Shown here one piece after another: positions 50,617 to 58,905 of a stretch of DNA of 64,000 nt. Numbering within the stretch: the first letter of the stretch is position 1; every line of letters starts with the position of its first letter. The notes below the pieces were generated by a model, which was given only the letters and a program-made list of their open reading frames with translations, ran no database searches and had not been told where the DNA came from. This DNA comes from Lewinella sp038528965 (lineage in GTDB: Bacteria > Bacteroidota > Bacteroidia > Chitinophagales > Saprospiraceae). The position numbers and the translations under genes were made by a program. The stretch lies in assembly GCA_038528965.1 (NCBI GenBank), contig JBCBEC010000008.1, positions 130,877-194,876 on the forward strand. Direction: 5' to 3'.

Positions 50617-50904
50617 ACTGTTAGAACATCACCGGCGCCCGTATATAGTACTATGCAGGCGAGGCTATGCAGACGCTCCCACAAGCCGGCCTTTCTATCC
50701 TTAGCCCTTGCACCGTCCCGGCACCACGCTCCTGCCAAAGCAGTCGCACAGTTTATTCCACTTCAATCTCCACGGCGGGATAAATCCCGTACAACCAGGG
50801 GGATACAGTCGTTAATTATATTTTAAAAGGATAGCAAAGCATGAACTTAACTACGTACAGATGGTAGATTTAGAAGATACACAAACACCACACAATCACT
50901 CCAA
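50617..50904. other. gene-free gap with a REP-like hairpin
   Basis: No gene seen. The sequence includes two near-copies of CTATGCAG (around 50655 and 50666) and, at 50774-50795, a small palindrome CGGGATAAATCCCG followed by TACAACC. That palindrome shares the TAAA/TTTA centre and flanks with the REP elements around the RAYT gene 49 kb away. Confidence 0.5.
50774..50795. repeat. solo REP-like palindrome
   Basis: GGCGGGATAAATCCCGT: a 5-bp stem CGGGA/TCCCG around TAAA, followed by ACAACC. Compare ACGGCATAAATACCGTGG-AACC at 2308-2330 and GCGGGATTTATGCCGCC at 1571-1587. A degenerate solo member of the RAYT-associated family is likely. Confidence 0.5.
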
Positions 50905-51903
50905 ATGAAAACACTTAGACTTTTCACCCTTCTACCCATTTTCTTCGTACTTCTATTTAGTGCATGCTCCGATTCTGTCGAACCGCAGGAACCAGCAGTC
51001 CCAATAGTTGGTCATTCCACCGTAGCCACAAACTACTTAAATGAGGTTCTAGACATCATGGAAGAAAATTCCATCAACCGCTATAACATAGATTGGAGTG
51101 ATTTCAGAGCAACTGTTTTTGCAGTAACGGACGGGGCTATCACGATTGAAGACACTTATCCTGGAATAGAGAAAGCATTGGAACTACTAGCGGACAACCA
51201 TAGTTTCTTTGTCAAACCGGATGGTACAGGATTCTCTGCCAGCACTGTCCGGTGTAATTTGGATCAAGTAACGGTGACTTCCTGGCCCGAGAACATTGGC
51301 TATGTGAAAGTGAATTCTTTTTCTGGTGGTGGAAATACGACTGAGGCACTTACTTTCGCGCAGGAAATTCAACAGCAGATACGCGACCAAGACAATGATC
51401 AACTGAGAGGTTGGATCGTAGACTTGAGAGGAAATCTGGGAGGCAATATGTGGCCAATGATTGCAGGGATCGGGCCTGTACTTGGTGAAGGCATTGCTGG
51501 ATACTTCATTGATCCGGATAATAACGAAAACTCCTGGGGATTTGCCAATGGAGCCTCCGTTAGTAATGGACAATTTATCATAACACAAATCAACAACTCA
51601 TATAGCCTGATTGCTCCTAATCCGAAAGTAGCAGTATTATTAAATGACGGAATTGCCTCTTCTGGCGAAGTGGTTGCTATCAGCTTTATTGGACGTGACA
51701 ACACCAGAAGCTTTGGATCCGGCACATGTGGGCTCTCTACAGGCAACACCACCTTCCCACTGAGCGATGGATCAAACCTGTTTTTAACTACGGTTTACTT
51801 AGCAGACCGGGACAAAAATGCCTACGGTGGAGTTGTAGAACCAGATGTACTCATTGAAAACGAGGACATCATTCAGGTCGCTAGTGATTGGATTTTAGAA
51901 TAG
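50905..51903 (+). CDS. S41-family serine peptidase lipoprotein
   Basis: 332 residues with a lipoprotein signal (MKTLRLFTLLPIFFVLLFSAC, Cys21). The tail-specific protease core is visible: substrate-side strand IGYVKVNSFSGGG, GWIVDLRGNLGGNMWPM (the family's D-L-R-x-N-x-G-G), and VAVLLNDGIASSGEVVAI with the nucleophile at Ser252 or Ser253, then VVEPDVLIE. No PDZ domain is obvious. The usual Lys partner was not located with certainty. It should act in the periplasm or at the surface on unknown proteins. Single gene after the ppiD terminator. Confidence 0.88.
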   Translation: MKTLRLFTLLPIFFVLLFSACSDSVEPQEPAVPIVGHSTVATNYLNEVLDIMEENSINRYNIDWSDFRATVFAVTDGAITIEDTYPGIEKALELLADNHSFFVKPDGTGFSASTVRCNLDQVTVTSWPENIGYVKVNSFSGGGNTTEALTFAQEIQQQIRDQDNDQLRGWIVDLRGNLGGNMWPMIAGIGPVLGEGIAGYFIDPDNNENSWGFANGASVSNGQFIITQINNSYSLIAPNPKVAVLLNDGIASSGEVVAISFIGRDNTRSFGSGTCGLSTGNTTFPLSDGSNLFLTTVYLADRDKNAYGGVVEPDVLIENEDIIQVASDWILE

Positions 51904-51954
51904 TAGAGAACTACTCGAAGCATGAGCAGGAGGTGAAGTATTAATAGTGATTGG

Positions 51955-52863
51955 CTATTGCACCTGCTGCTCACGCTTGCGCATGTAGCGACTCAGCAAC
52001 GGATAACTGAGCACCGCTAATAAAATAATGACCACGCCCCAGTAAAAGCCGGGGCTTAGCTCCTCTTGCTCGTTTAACAATAGCCAGGCCAAGATAATGC
52101 CGTAGACGGGCTCCAGATTAACCGTCAAATTTGCCGCAAAGGCCGAAATATGCCGCAAGGCACGTAGACTAAGCGTGTAAGCTAGATTGGTACACAGGAA
52201 AGCAAGTATCAATAAATACACCCAATCCATTGGGCTTGTAGGCCACAACTCACCTATTTTCTGTCCGCTAATCAGCATGCCTGCTAAAACAACTGACAAG
52301 AACGCCCAGGCACTACTGAGCTCCAGAAAAGTAATACGAGTGGGGTTGTGGTTGGCAATATATTTCTTATTAAAGGTAGCGAAGGTAGCCGCTAGAAAGG
52401 CGGACGCAAGCCCGGCTACTACACCCCAAATCATTTCCACTTGAATATTGCGCACCACCAGGGCCATACCCGGAACGATGAGTAAGCCCAATAGCAATTC
52501 ATACCAACGGAAGGGCCGCTTGACAATGAGTGGCTCCAAAAAAGCGGTGAAAAAAGAAGTGGTAGCCATACAGACCAGGCAGATGGAGGCATTTGACAGT
52601 TTGATGGCCCCATAAAAAGTAACCCAGTGCAGGGCCACTAGTACACCTATACCCGCAAAGCGCCAGAAGAGTCCCTTGCCCAAATCATCCATCAGTTGCC
52701 GTGGCTTAACGAAGGGAACCAAACTTCCGCTGGTCAGAAACACCCGCCACCATACCAGGACCAGGGCCGTGAGTTGGATCAGATCTCCGAGAATAGCCGT
52801 AAGGCCAAATAGCAAGACGGCTAAATGCAGCTCTAAATAGGCCCGGCGTTCTTCTGCTAGCAT
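51955..52863 (-). CDS. EamA/DMT-family transporter
   Basis: 302 residues with ten hydrophobic segments in two repeats of five, as in the drug/metabolite transporter superfamily (EamA). Start ATG 52863. The first half has LTALVLVWWRVFLTSG and the second half SSAWAFLSVVLAG and LRHISAFAANLTVNLEPVYGI, matching the second EamA repeat with its conserved P after NLEP. It exports or imports small metabolites; the substrate is unknown. It is divergent from the peroxiredoxin gene. Confidence 0.9.
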   Translation of the reverse strand: MLAEERRAYLELHLAVLLFGLTAILGDLIQLTALVLVWWRVFLTSGSLVPFVKPRQLMDDLGKGLFWRFAGIGVLVALHWVTFYGAIKLSNASICLVCMATTSFFTAFLEPLIVKRPFRWYELLLGLLIVPGMALVVRNIQVEMIWGVVAGLASAFLAATFATFNKKYIANHNPTRITFLELSSAWAFLSVVLAGMLISGQKIGELWPTSPMDWVYLLILAFLCTNLAYTLSLRALRHISAFAANLTVNLEPVYGIILAWLLLNEQEELSPGFYWGVVIILLAVLSYPLLSRYMRKREQQVQ

Positions 52864-52875
52864 AGTGGAAAAGCG

Positions 52876-52883
52876 TATCTTTG
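52876..52883 (+). promoter_or_regulatory. candidate -7 box of the peroxiredoxin gene
   Basis: TATCTTTG, a full match to TAnnTTTG, in the divergent gap 90 bp before the peroxiredoxin ATG. Confidence 0.45.
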
Positions 52884-52972
52884 TAGACTAAAATGAATCA
52901 AGACTTACAAAGGTGCACAATCCACAACAAAAGTAGGTGCTCGATCATTTAGAGTAGTAAAATCAAATTTCC

Positions 52973-53440
52973 ATGTCAGTAAAAGTTGGTGACAAAGCTC
53001 CCGTATTCACGCTTACTTCCAGCGAACTTAAGCCCGTTTCGCTAGAGGATTATTCAGGCAAAAACGTAGTACTGCTATTCTTTCCTATGGCTTTCACAAG
53101 TGTCTGTACCGCAGAGCTGTGTAGCATGCGGGATGATATTGCTACTTACAATGGTTTAGATACCGACATCCTAGCCGTATCTGTAGACTCTCCATTCACC
53201 CTAGATCGTTTTAAGAAAGACCAATCGTTGAACTTCCCGGTTCTTTCTGATTTCAACAAGGACGTATCACGCAACTACGGTAGCTTGTACGAAGAATTCG
53301 TCTTCGGAATGCGCGGCGTATCCAAGCGTTCTGCTTTTGTGATCGACAAAGAAGGAACTGTACGCTACGCCGAGGTGTTGGAGAACGCAGGTGATGTACC
53401 CAACTTCGCCTCTATTCGGGAGACCCTCGAGAATTTATAA
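52973..53440 (+). CDS. AhpE/Bcp-type peroxiredoxin
   Basis: 155 residues, cytosolic thiol peroxidase that reduces hydrogen peroxide and organic peroxides. The active site is FFPMAFTSVCTAELCSMRD: peroxidatic Cys45 within P-x-x-x-T-x-x-C, with a second Cys at 50, the position used as resolving Cys in Bcp-like members. The FFPMAFT wording is closest to AhpE-type enzymes. Conserved Arg near KRSAFVIDKEG completes the site. The next gene (clpS) starts 18 bp after its stop, so the two may share a transcript. Confidence 0.93.
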   Translation: MSVKVGDKAPVFTLTSSELKPVSLEDYSGKNVVLLFFPMAFTSVCTAELCSMRDDIATYNGLDTDILAVSVDSPFTLDRFKKDQSLNFPVLSDFNKDVSRNYGSLYEEFVFGMRGVSKRSAFVIDKEGTVRYAEVLENAGDVPNFASIRETLENL

Positions 53441-53458
53441 TCTAACTTGCAATACACC

Positions 53459-53764
53459 ATGCTGTTCGCGACGGAAGTAGAAGAACTGGAAGAAGTCTTA
53501 GTAGAAGACGAGGTGGATGATACCGGAACGGGAGAGCCTGCCCAACTCATTGTATACAACGATGACCACAATACCTTTGACTGGGTGATCAAGTGCTTTA
53601 TCGAAGTACTAGGGCACGCTCAATCACAGTCTGAACAGCTAGCACTAATTATCCATACCAAGGGGAAAGCCTCCGTGAAAAACGGTCCCAAAAAGGTGCT
53701 TAAGCCTAAAAAGGACGCCCTAACGGAACGGGGGCTTTCCGCTGTTATTGAAGGAGGAAAGTAA
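53459..53764 (+). CDS. clpS: ClpS adaptor protein
   Basis: 101 residues from ATG 53459; the frame opens at a TTG 12 bases earlier, but ATG is preferred. The N-terminal tail is acidic and flexible, followed by the ClpS core: LIVYNDDHNTFDWVIKCF (N-D-D-x-x-T pocket), LALIIHTKGKASVKNG (H-x-x-G) and a C-terminal basic helix. It delivers proteins with a bulky N-terminal residue to the ClpAP-type protease. The gene encoding the aminoacyl transferase Aat follows after 36 bp, so the two arms of the N-end rule pathway are neighbours. Confidence 0.93.
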   Translation: MLFATEVEELEEVLVEDEVDDTGTGEPAQLIVYNDDHNTFDWVIKCFIEVLGHAQSQSEQLALIIHTKGKASVKNGPKKVLKPKKDALTERGLSAVIEGGK

Positions 53765-53800
53765 ATCCTCCTCCCCCTCCCCTATCAATGCCATCCTTTC

Positions 53801-54487
53801 ATGCCGGTATATTGGCTGCGCGAAAATGAGCTCAACTTCCCCCACCCTCAGCAAGCTTCTAGTGATGGTCTGCTCGCCGTGGGCGGTGATCTCAGTGTAG
53901 AGCGCTTACTACTGGCTTACAGTTGGGGAATTTTCCCCTGGTACACCCACGGTGACCCCATCCTTTGGTGGCATCCTGATCCCCGTTTCGTCCTTTTTCC
54001 CGACCAATTACGGGTAAGTAAGAGCATGCGCCCCTACTTCAATCAAAAGAAATACCGCGCTACTTACAACCAAGCCTTTGCCGAGGTAATCCGAGCCTGC
54101 AGCACCGTTGATCGCCGCGGGCAAGAAAGTACTTGGATCACCGAAGAGATGATTGACGCCTACATAGCGTTAAACGCTGCGGGCTTTGCTCATTCTGTCG
54201 AAGTCTGGCAAGGTGAAGAACTCGTTGGTGGTCTCTACGGCATTGCTATCGGCCGGGTCTTTTTTGGAGAATCCATGTTTGCCAGAGCCAGCAATGCTTC
54301 CAAGTTTGGCTTCATCACCTTAGTCCGGGATTTAAAGAAATGGGGTTTTGAGCTCATTGATTGTCAACAAGAAACTCGCCATCTAACCAGCTTGGGAGCA
54401 CAAGCCATCCCACGCCAAGAATTCTTAGATCTTCTGACAAAAAACCAGGAAGAAGCTGCTACTAAACGGTACTGGCAAGCAGAATAA
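53801..54487 (+). CDS. aat: leucyl/phenylalanyl-tRNA--protein transferase
   Basis: 228 residues. It attaches Leu or Phe from aminoacyl-tRNA to proteins starting with Lys or Arg, marking them for ClpS. Family features: FPHPQQASSDGLLAVGGDL, YSWGIFPWYTHGDPILWW, HPDPRFVLFPDQLRVSKSM, GGLYGIAIGRVFFGESMF and LIDCQQETRHLTSLGA. Length matches the usual 220-235. No signal peptide. Genes before and after fit a stress/protein turnover group (peroxiredoxin, clpS, aat). Confidence 0.95.
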   Translation: MPVYWLRENELNFPHPQQASSDGLLAVGGDLSVERLLLAYSWGIFPWYTHGDPILWWHPDPRFVLFPDQLRVSKSMRPYFNQKKYRATYNQAFAEVIRACSTVDRRGQESTWITEEMIDAYIALNAAGFAHSVEVWQGEELVGGLYGIAIGRVFFGESMFARASNASKFGFITLVRDLKKWGFELIDCQQETRHLTSLGAQAIPRQEFLDLLTKNQEEAATKRYWQAE

Positions 54488-54541
54488 ATTAACCTCTTTT
54501 ACTTTAATAGACTGGTAGACTTAGAGGCACCGTAAAAGCTA

Positions 54542-54549
54542 TATCTTTG
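54542..54549 (+). promoter_or_regulatory. candidate -7 box of cysQ
   Basis: TATCTTTG, a full match to TAnnTTTG, ends 20 bases before the cysQ ATG, a typical distance for a short leader. Confidence 0.5.
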
Positions 54550-54569
54550 CCGCGTCAAAATTATCCCCA

Positions 54570-55355
54570 ATGCAGCCAGATTTTTTGAAATTATCTAAAG
54601 AGGTTGGTCAAATTGCCCGTGATGCGGGAGCCGCTATTCTCAACATCTACGAAAACGCCACCGATTTTGGTGTCGAACATAAAGCGGACGATAGTCCACT
54701 GACCTTAGCCGATCAAGCTTCCAATCAAGTCATTGTAGCTGGCTTAGAGCAGTTAGCTTTCCAAGCACCCATTATCTCGGAAGAAAATAAGTTGGTCACT
54801 TACGAGGAACGTAAGGACTACGAGTATTTCTGGTTAGTTGATCCGCTGGATGGCACGAAAGAATTCATCAAGCGTAATGGCGAGTTTACGGTTAACATCG
54901 CTTTAGTCAAGGGCAATGAAGTTGTCTTTGGGGTAGTTTATGTTCCTGTATCAGATGAGTTATTTTGGGCGGCTCGCGATCAGGGTGCTTTCCGCCAGGA
55001 AGCAACCGGCAATATCAAGCTTGAGGCGGCCTCCTTCTCCATGCAGGATACGGGCCTTAAAGTAGTTGCTAGCCGTAGTCACCTCAATCCAGAAACACAA
55101 GCTTTTGTGGATCAACTCAATGCACCAGAGTTGGTGAGCAAGGGCTCTTCTTTGAAGTTGTTATTGGTTGCCGCCGGTGAAGCACATCTTTACCCGCGTC
55201 TGGCGCCTACTATGGAATGGGATACCGCCGCTGCACAGATTGTGGTAGAAGAAGCCGGAGGCAAGGTGATACAAGCCGCAAGTGGTGAGAAAGTGATCTA
55301 CAACAAGGAGAATCTGCTCAATCCGCATTTCATCGTTTCTGGTCAGCAGAATTAA
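54570..55355 (+). CDS. cysQ: 3'(2'),5'-bisphosphate nucleotidase CysQ
   Basis: 261 residues, inositol-monophosphatase fold. Removes the 3'-phosphate of PAP formed in sulfate assimilation and sulfation. Lithium-sensitive phosphatase motifs are intact: Glu71/Glu72 (ISEEN), DPLDGTKEFI at 91-100 and WDTAAAQIVVEEAGG near 217-231; the SPLTLADQASN segment is typical of CysQ. Cytosolic or membrane-associated. Followed after 6 bp by a glycosyltransferase gene on the same strand. Confidence 0.93.
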   Translation: MQPDFLKLSKEVGQIARDAGAAILNIYENATDFGVEHKADDSPLTLADQASNQVIVAGLEQLAFQAPIISEENKLVTYEERKDYEYFWLVDPLDGTKEFIKRNGEFTVNIALVKGNEVVFGVVYVPVSDELFWAARDQGAFRQEATGNIKLEAASFSMQDTGLKVVASRSHLNPETQAFVDQLNAPELVSKGSSLKLLLVAAGEAHLYPRLAPTMEWDTAAAQIVVEEAGGKVIQAASGEKVIYNKENLLNPHFIVSGQQN

Positions 55356-55361
55356 GCTACG

Positions 55362-56117
55362 ATGGAGCAGCAGCTATCCGTAATCATTACCACTTGCAAC
55401 GAAGCAGATAACATTGCTCGTTGCCTCGACAGTGTTACTGATATCGCTACGGATATCTTAATCGTAGATTCGTTCAGCACGGATCAAACGGTTCAAATTG
55501 CCCGCTCTTACGCCAACGTCCGTATTGAACAGAGGGCCTACGAGGGGCCTGCCGACCAGAAAAACTGGGCCATCCCGCAAGCCAAATACGAGTGGATACT
55601 TCTACTGGATGCCGACGAGGTAGCCACCCCTGCGTTGCAGGAAGAAGTCATGCAACTACTTTCAGGAGAAGGCCCCACCGCCGATGCCTACTGGATAGGC
55701 CGTGACAACTTTTTTATGGGGCAGCAGATTCGCTTCAGTGGCTGGCAAGGTGACCGGGTAATCCGCTTTTTTCATCGTGATCGGGCGCGTTACGATGCCG
55801 TACAGGTACACGAAGAAATTGTAACGGATGGGCTAAAAGTAGCTACACTCAAAGCTCGCCTGGAGCATTACACCTTTAGGGACCTGGAACATTATCTAGA
55901 CAAAACGCGCCGCTATGCCCGCTGGTCCGCACAAGATCATGCGGCAAAAACGACAAAGATTACCTACTTCCATCTGTTGCTCAAGCCGCTCTTTCGTTTT
56001 TGGAAGCACTTTATTATCCAGCAGGGCTTCCGCGATGGAAAAGTGGGCTTTATTGTCAGTGCTATTATGGCCTGGGGCGTTTTCCTACGCTATGCCTATC
56101 TACGCGAAAGCCGTTAA
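55362..56117 (+). CDS. family 2 glycosyltransferase (WaaE/KdtX-like)
   Basis: 251 residues. GT-A fold: LSVIITTCNEADNIARCL at the N-terminus, the nucleotide-sugar Asp in ILIVDSFSTDQT and the metal-binding D-x-D in WILLLDADE. RFSGWQGDRVIRFF and VQVHEEI are typical of lipooligosaccharide core glucosyltransferases of the WaaE/KdtX type, and a C-terminal membrane-associated helix follows (FIVSAIMAWGVFLRYAYL). It probably adds a sugar to the lipid A-core or another surface glycan. It follows cysQ after 6 bp, and its stop shares a TTAA with the convergent next gene. Confidence 0.9.
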   Translation: MEQQLSVIITTCNEADNIARCLDSVTDIATDILIVDSFSTDQTVQIARSYANVRIEQRAYEGPADQKNWAIPQAKYEWILLLDADEVATPALQEEVMQLLSGEGPTADAYWIGRDNFFMGQQIRFSGWQGDRVIRFFHRDRARYDAVQVHEEIVTDGLKVATLKARLEHYTFRDLEHYLDKTRRYARWSAQDHAAKTTKITYFHLLLKPLFRFWKHFIIQQGFRDGKVGFIVSAIMAWGVFLRYAYLRESR

Positions 56118-57556
56118 GTCAACGCTTGCAGTTTCGCACTCAACCACTCCCGTTCTGCTAGGCGCGAAGTCTGTACCACCTTATCCTTCAGTCTATTAAT
56201 CCGCTTTTCATTATCTAGGGTAGATGGGTGAATAATCTGCCGCAGCAGATCAATAAAGTTGTTATTAAGTGCCTTTCGTTTTTCCGGTATTTGCTTTTGC
56301 GATAAGCGAAAGACATACACCTTGAAAGCCTCCAGCTTTGGTTCCAATAGCACCGATTTTTGCTCGTAATAAATCATAATTTCCAGTCGCCGGGCGGCCA
56401 ATCGGTAATAGAGGTTTTCGTAATGATCGGATAAGTAATCCAGTGCCTGCTCCGTATCGCCTCGGTAAAATGCTAACAGGGCGTGATTCAAACCCAGGAT
56501 TTGGGCTGAATAATCTTCCTCCCAAATCATTTCCCGATGATCAACTAACAGTTTTTCCACCCAAGAGAAAGCAGTGCTTCGTAGCCCAAGTACAACCATA
56601 TTGAGCAGCGTTTGCGAGTGAATCTTTCCGTTGAAATACAAATCGCCAGCCTCTAAGTCCGCCTGGTAGCGACTAAAAGCGAGTTGGAGATAAGTAGCGT
56701 CACCCTGATTGTATTGAGCTGTGGCGAAAATGCGTAATAGCGTTTGCAAAGCTTTACGTTTCGCGGGGTCAATCAACGCCCCCGTATGCTTCAAGGAAGA
56801 CTCCAGCTCTTTGAAGGACTTCAGTTCAGCATCGGGATAGTACTTTAGGAAATGCCAGGCGCTTCGGTACAAGGCGTGCACCGGATACTGCTCCGCATCC
56901 AGCGTTTGAATACAACTTTCTAATGACGCTACCGGAAGAAGGACTGCATGTTTCGGAGTTTGCGCCTGGATACTCTGTGCTCGCTGCCAAACTGCCTGTT
57001 CCAACTTGGCAAGCAGGTACCAAGCATCCAGATGCTGTTCCTGCTGCTGCAAATAAGTGGTCACCAAGGCGGGCGATGGCGCAGCCTGTACTTGCAACCA
57101 GGTCTCAGCTAGCATCCTACCATCGTGAAAGTACTCCAAACCACGATCTGTCCGATCAGAAAACTGTCGTTCTGCTTTTTCCAGGCTCTGGCTCGCCCAT
57201 TTGTGTTCCGAGCGTTCGTGCCAAGCTTCAGCTAGTAGACACAACTCTTGCTGGGTATCCAGATCAGATTTGTTTTGCACAAGGTAACGCTCCACAGCCT
57301 TAACCATTTTGCTAAACAGTTTCGCCAGCTGTCCCTCCCCTACCACTTTACCACCGAAAACTGCCTCCACCAACGTAGCCTCAGTAAGCTGCTCATAGTT
57401 TGGGTGTTTTTGTCGCAAGATTATAAGCAGTGTGAGTAATCGTTCTTGATCGGTTTTCCCAAAGAACCACGGCGACCCAATGAACTTTTCCAAGGCTTTC
57501 CAATCCCCTGTACTAAAGGTTTTTAGTATCCGAATCAACTTTATATTAGCTTGCAT
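56114..57556 (-). CDS. alpha-helical protein of unknown function
   Basis: 480 residues from ATG 57556 (MQANIKLIRILKTFSTGDWK); the frame is open 58 codons further but that part looks non-coding and would run into the divergent gene. The sequence is helical throughout with TPR-like pairs (ALLAFYRGDTEQALDYLSDHYENLYYR), many Gln and Leu, no signal peptide, no membrane helix and no catalytic motif. It could be a cytosolic scaffold; similar orphan helical proteins are common in this phylum. Convergent, sharing four bases with the end of the glycosyltransferase gene. Confidence 0.75.
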   Translation of the reverse strand: MQANIKLIRILKTFSTGDWKALEKFIGSPWFFGKTDQERLLTLLIILRQKHPNYEQLTEATLVEAVFGGKVVGEGQLAKLFSKMVKAVERYLVQNKSDLDTQQELCLLAEAWHERSEHKWASQSLEKAERQFSDRTDRGLEYFHDGRMLAETWLQVQAAPSPALVTTYLQQQEQHLDAWYLLAKLEQAVWQRAQSIQAQTPKHAVLLPVASLESCIQTLDAEQYPVHALYRSAWHFLKYYPDAELKSFKELESSLKHTGALIDPAKRKALQTLLRIFATAQYNQGDATYLQLAFSRYQADLEAGDLYFNGKIHSQTLLNMVVLGLRSTAFSWVEKLLVDHREMIWEEDYSAQILGLNHALLAFYRGDTEQALDYLSDHYENLYYRLAARRLEIMIYYEQKSVLLEPKLEAFKVYVFRLSQKQIPEKRKALNNNFIDLLRQIIHPSTLDNEKRINRLKDKVVQTSRLAEREWLSAKLQALT

Positions 57557-57710
57557 TCCGGGTATTTTGTGGAAAAAGGATTCAAATGTGTAATAGGTAG
57601 CAGAGAAAATTCGGTGGATCTTTCTGTGTCTGATTCCTAGCTGATAGACTTTGAAGCCTAAAATAAGCCTATTCCTGGGATAGCAACAGGCCAACACTAA
57701 ACGAACTAAT

Positions 57711-58817
57711 ATGGATAAGCTCAACACCAACTACTTACGCTGCTGGATCATAGCAGCTCTATTTTGCGGAATTACCACCTTACAGGCTCAACCTATCTCA
57801 CACGTCAACAGCAGTAATTCAGGGCAGTTCCTAGCGGAAATGGATGCTTACTTTGGGCAAATCATGACCGTTACTAGTACCCAAATCGATCAATTCCTAC
57901 AGCCATTTCTCAATGTCCAAAACTTTGCGAACTGCACTGATCCTAGCCCAAGCGTTATCAGCCAGGATAGCGACCAAGTCACTTTTCGCTGGTCGGGGGC
58001 ACCCGGTAGCGAATATCAAGTCGCATACCTCAACCTCCTCACTGGAGCACACGGTACTACCAGCATCGATGAAATCGAGCACTCCTTTACCGTGGAAGAC
58101 GGTCTTTACCTATTTGTTTTTCAGCAAATCTGTGGTGTTCGCCGCAGTAATGCAGTGATCATCATTCTAGATAAGGTCGTGGCGCTGGAAGTAGCACCCG
58201 ATATAGATTGTACTTGCCACCATGCCTACGAATACTCGGGGCCTGAGGCGGAAGCATTGGAGTTGAGTGACTATGTCGAAGTCAACGTTTCGATCAGGAA
58301 TGAAGAAAACGTTGAGGACATACCTTTTGAAATGCACATGCAGCGGACCTGCCTCAGCTGCACAAGTTATTTCGTCAATCCGTACTGTGCAGACCACAAC
58401 TCAGTGGATTTCGTATACAATGTTGGCTACGTAGAAATTGATGAATCCGTTGAAAATGTCATCACCTTCAGTGGGGAAGAGCTGGGAATAGAGGCGGATC
58501 TACCGGTGGGATACGAACTGGCAATAGCTATTTGCAAAAAGAATTCCGGCACCCCTAACAGTCTCTTCCCTGGGCTACAAATCAAACCCGTAGAGCCCGG
58601 CAGTTCCTATGAGCTTAGCGCTCCACAAAATGCTGGTGTTGTTCGTAGTGCTCGTTTAGTGAATCAAGCTGGTCAAGTATTGAAGGTCATTGAACTCCTA
58701 CCCGAACAGTATCCATTGCGGCAGTTTATCGACTTAACCAACTACCCAGCAGGGATGTACTTTTTGCAGATTGAGGGTAAAGAAGGGCTGGAAGTCAAGA
58801 AGCTCCTGCGCTTCTAA
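57711..58817 (+). CDS. T9SS-exported protein
   Basis: 368 residues with an N-terminal signal region (LRCWIIAALFCGITTLQA before QP). The N-terminal part has an Fn3-like unit (QVTFRWSGAPGSEYQVAYLN), then a Cys-rich middle (CTCHHAY, RTCLSCTSYF, PYCADH) that may hold a metal or disulfides. The last ~70 residues (ARLVNQAGQVLKVIEL ... YPAGMYFLQIEG) form a type A T9SS sorting domain, so the protein should be surface-attached or released. No enzyme family recognised. Confidence 0.82.
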   Translation: MDKLNTNYLRCWIIAALFCGITTLQAQPISHVNSSNSGQFLAEMDAYFGQIMTVTSTQIDQFLQPFLNVQNFANCTDPSPSVISQDSDQVTFRWSGAPGSEYQVAYLNLLTGAHGTTSIDEIEHSFTVEDGLYLFVFQQICGVRRSNAVIIILDKVVALEVAPDIDCTCHHAYEYSGPEAEALELSDYVEVNVSIRNEENVEDIPFEMHMQRTCLSCTSYFVNPYCADHNSVDFVYNVGYVEIDESVENVITFSGEELGIEADLPVGYELAIAICKKNSGTPNSLFPGLQIKPVEPGSSYELSAPQNAGVVRSARLVNQAGQVLKVIELLPEQYPLRQFIDLTNYPAGMYFLQIEGKEGLEVKKLLRF

Positions 58818-58905
58818 GTGGAGAAAACCGCCCTCATAATGTAATTGTACACGGTGCAGGGGTTGAGAATCTTTGTGGCAGTTCTTAACAAAAAATTCTT
58901 GCACT

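Noticed and set aside
57557..57730. Upstream extension of the helical protein gene
   Set aside because: It would overlap the start of the divergent T9SS gene; a plain ATG at 57556 fits the protein better.
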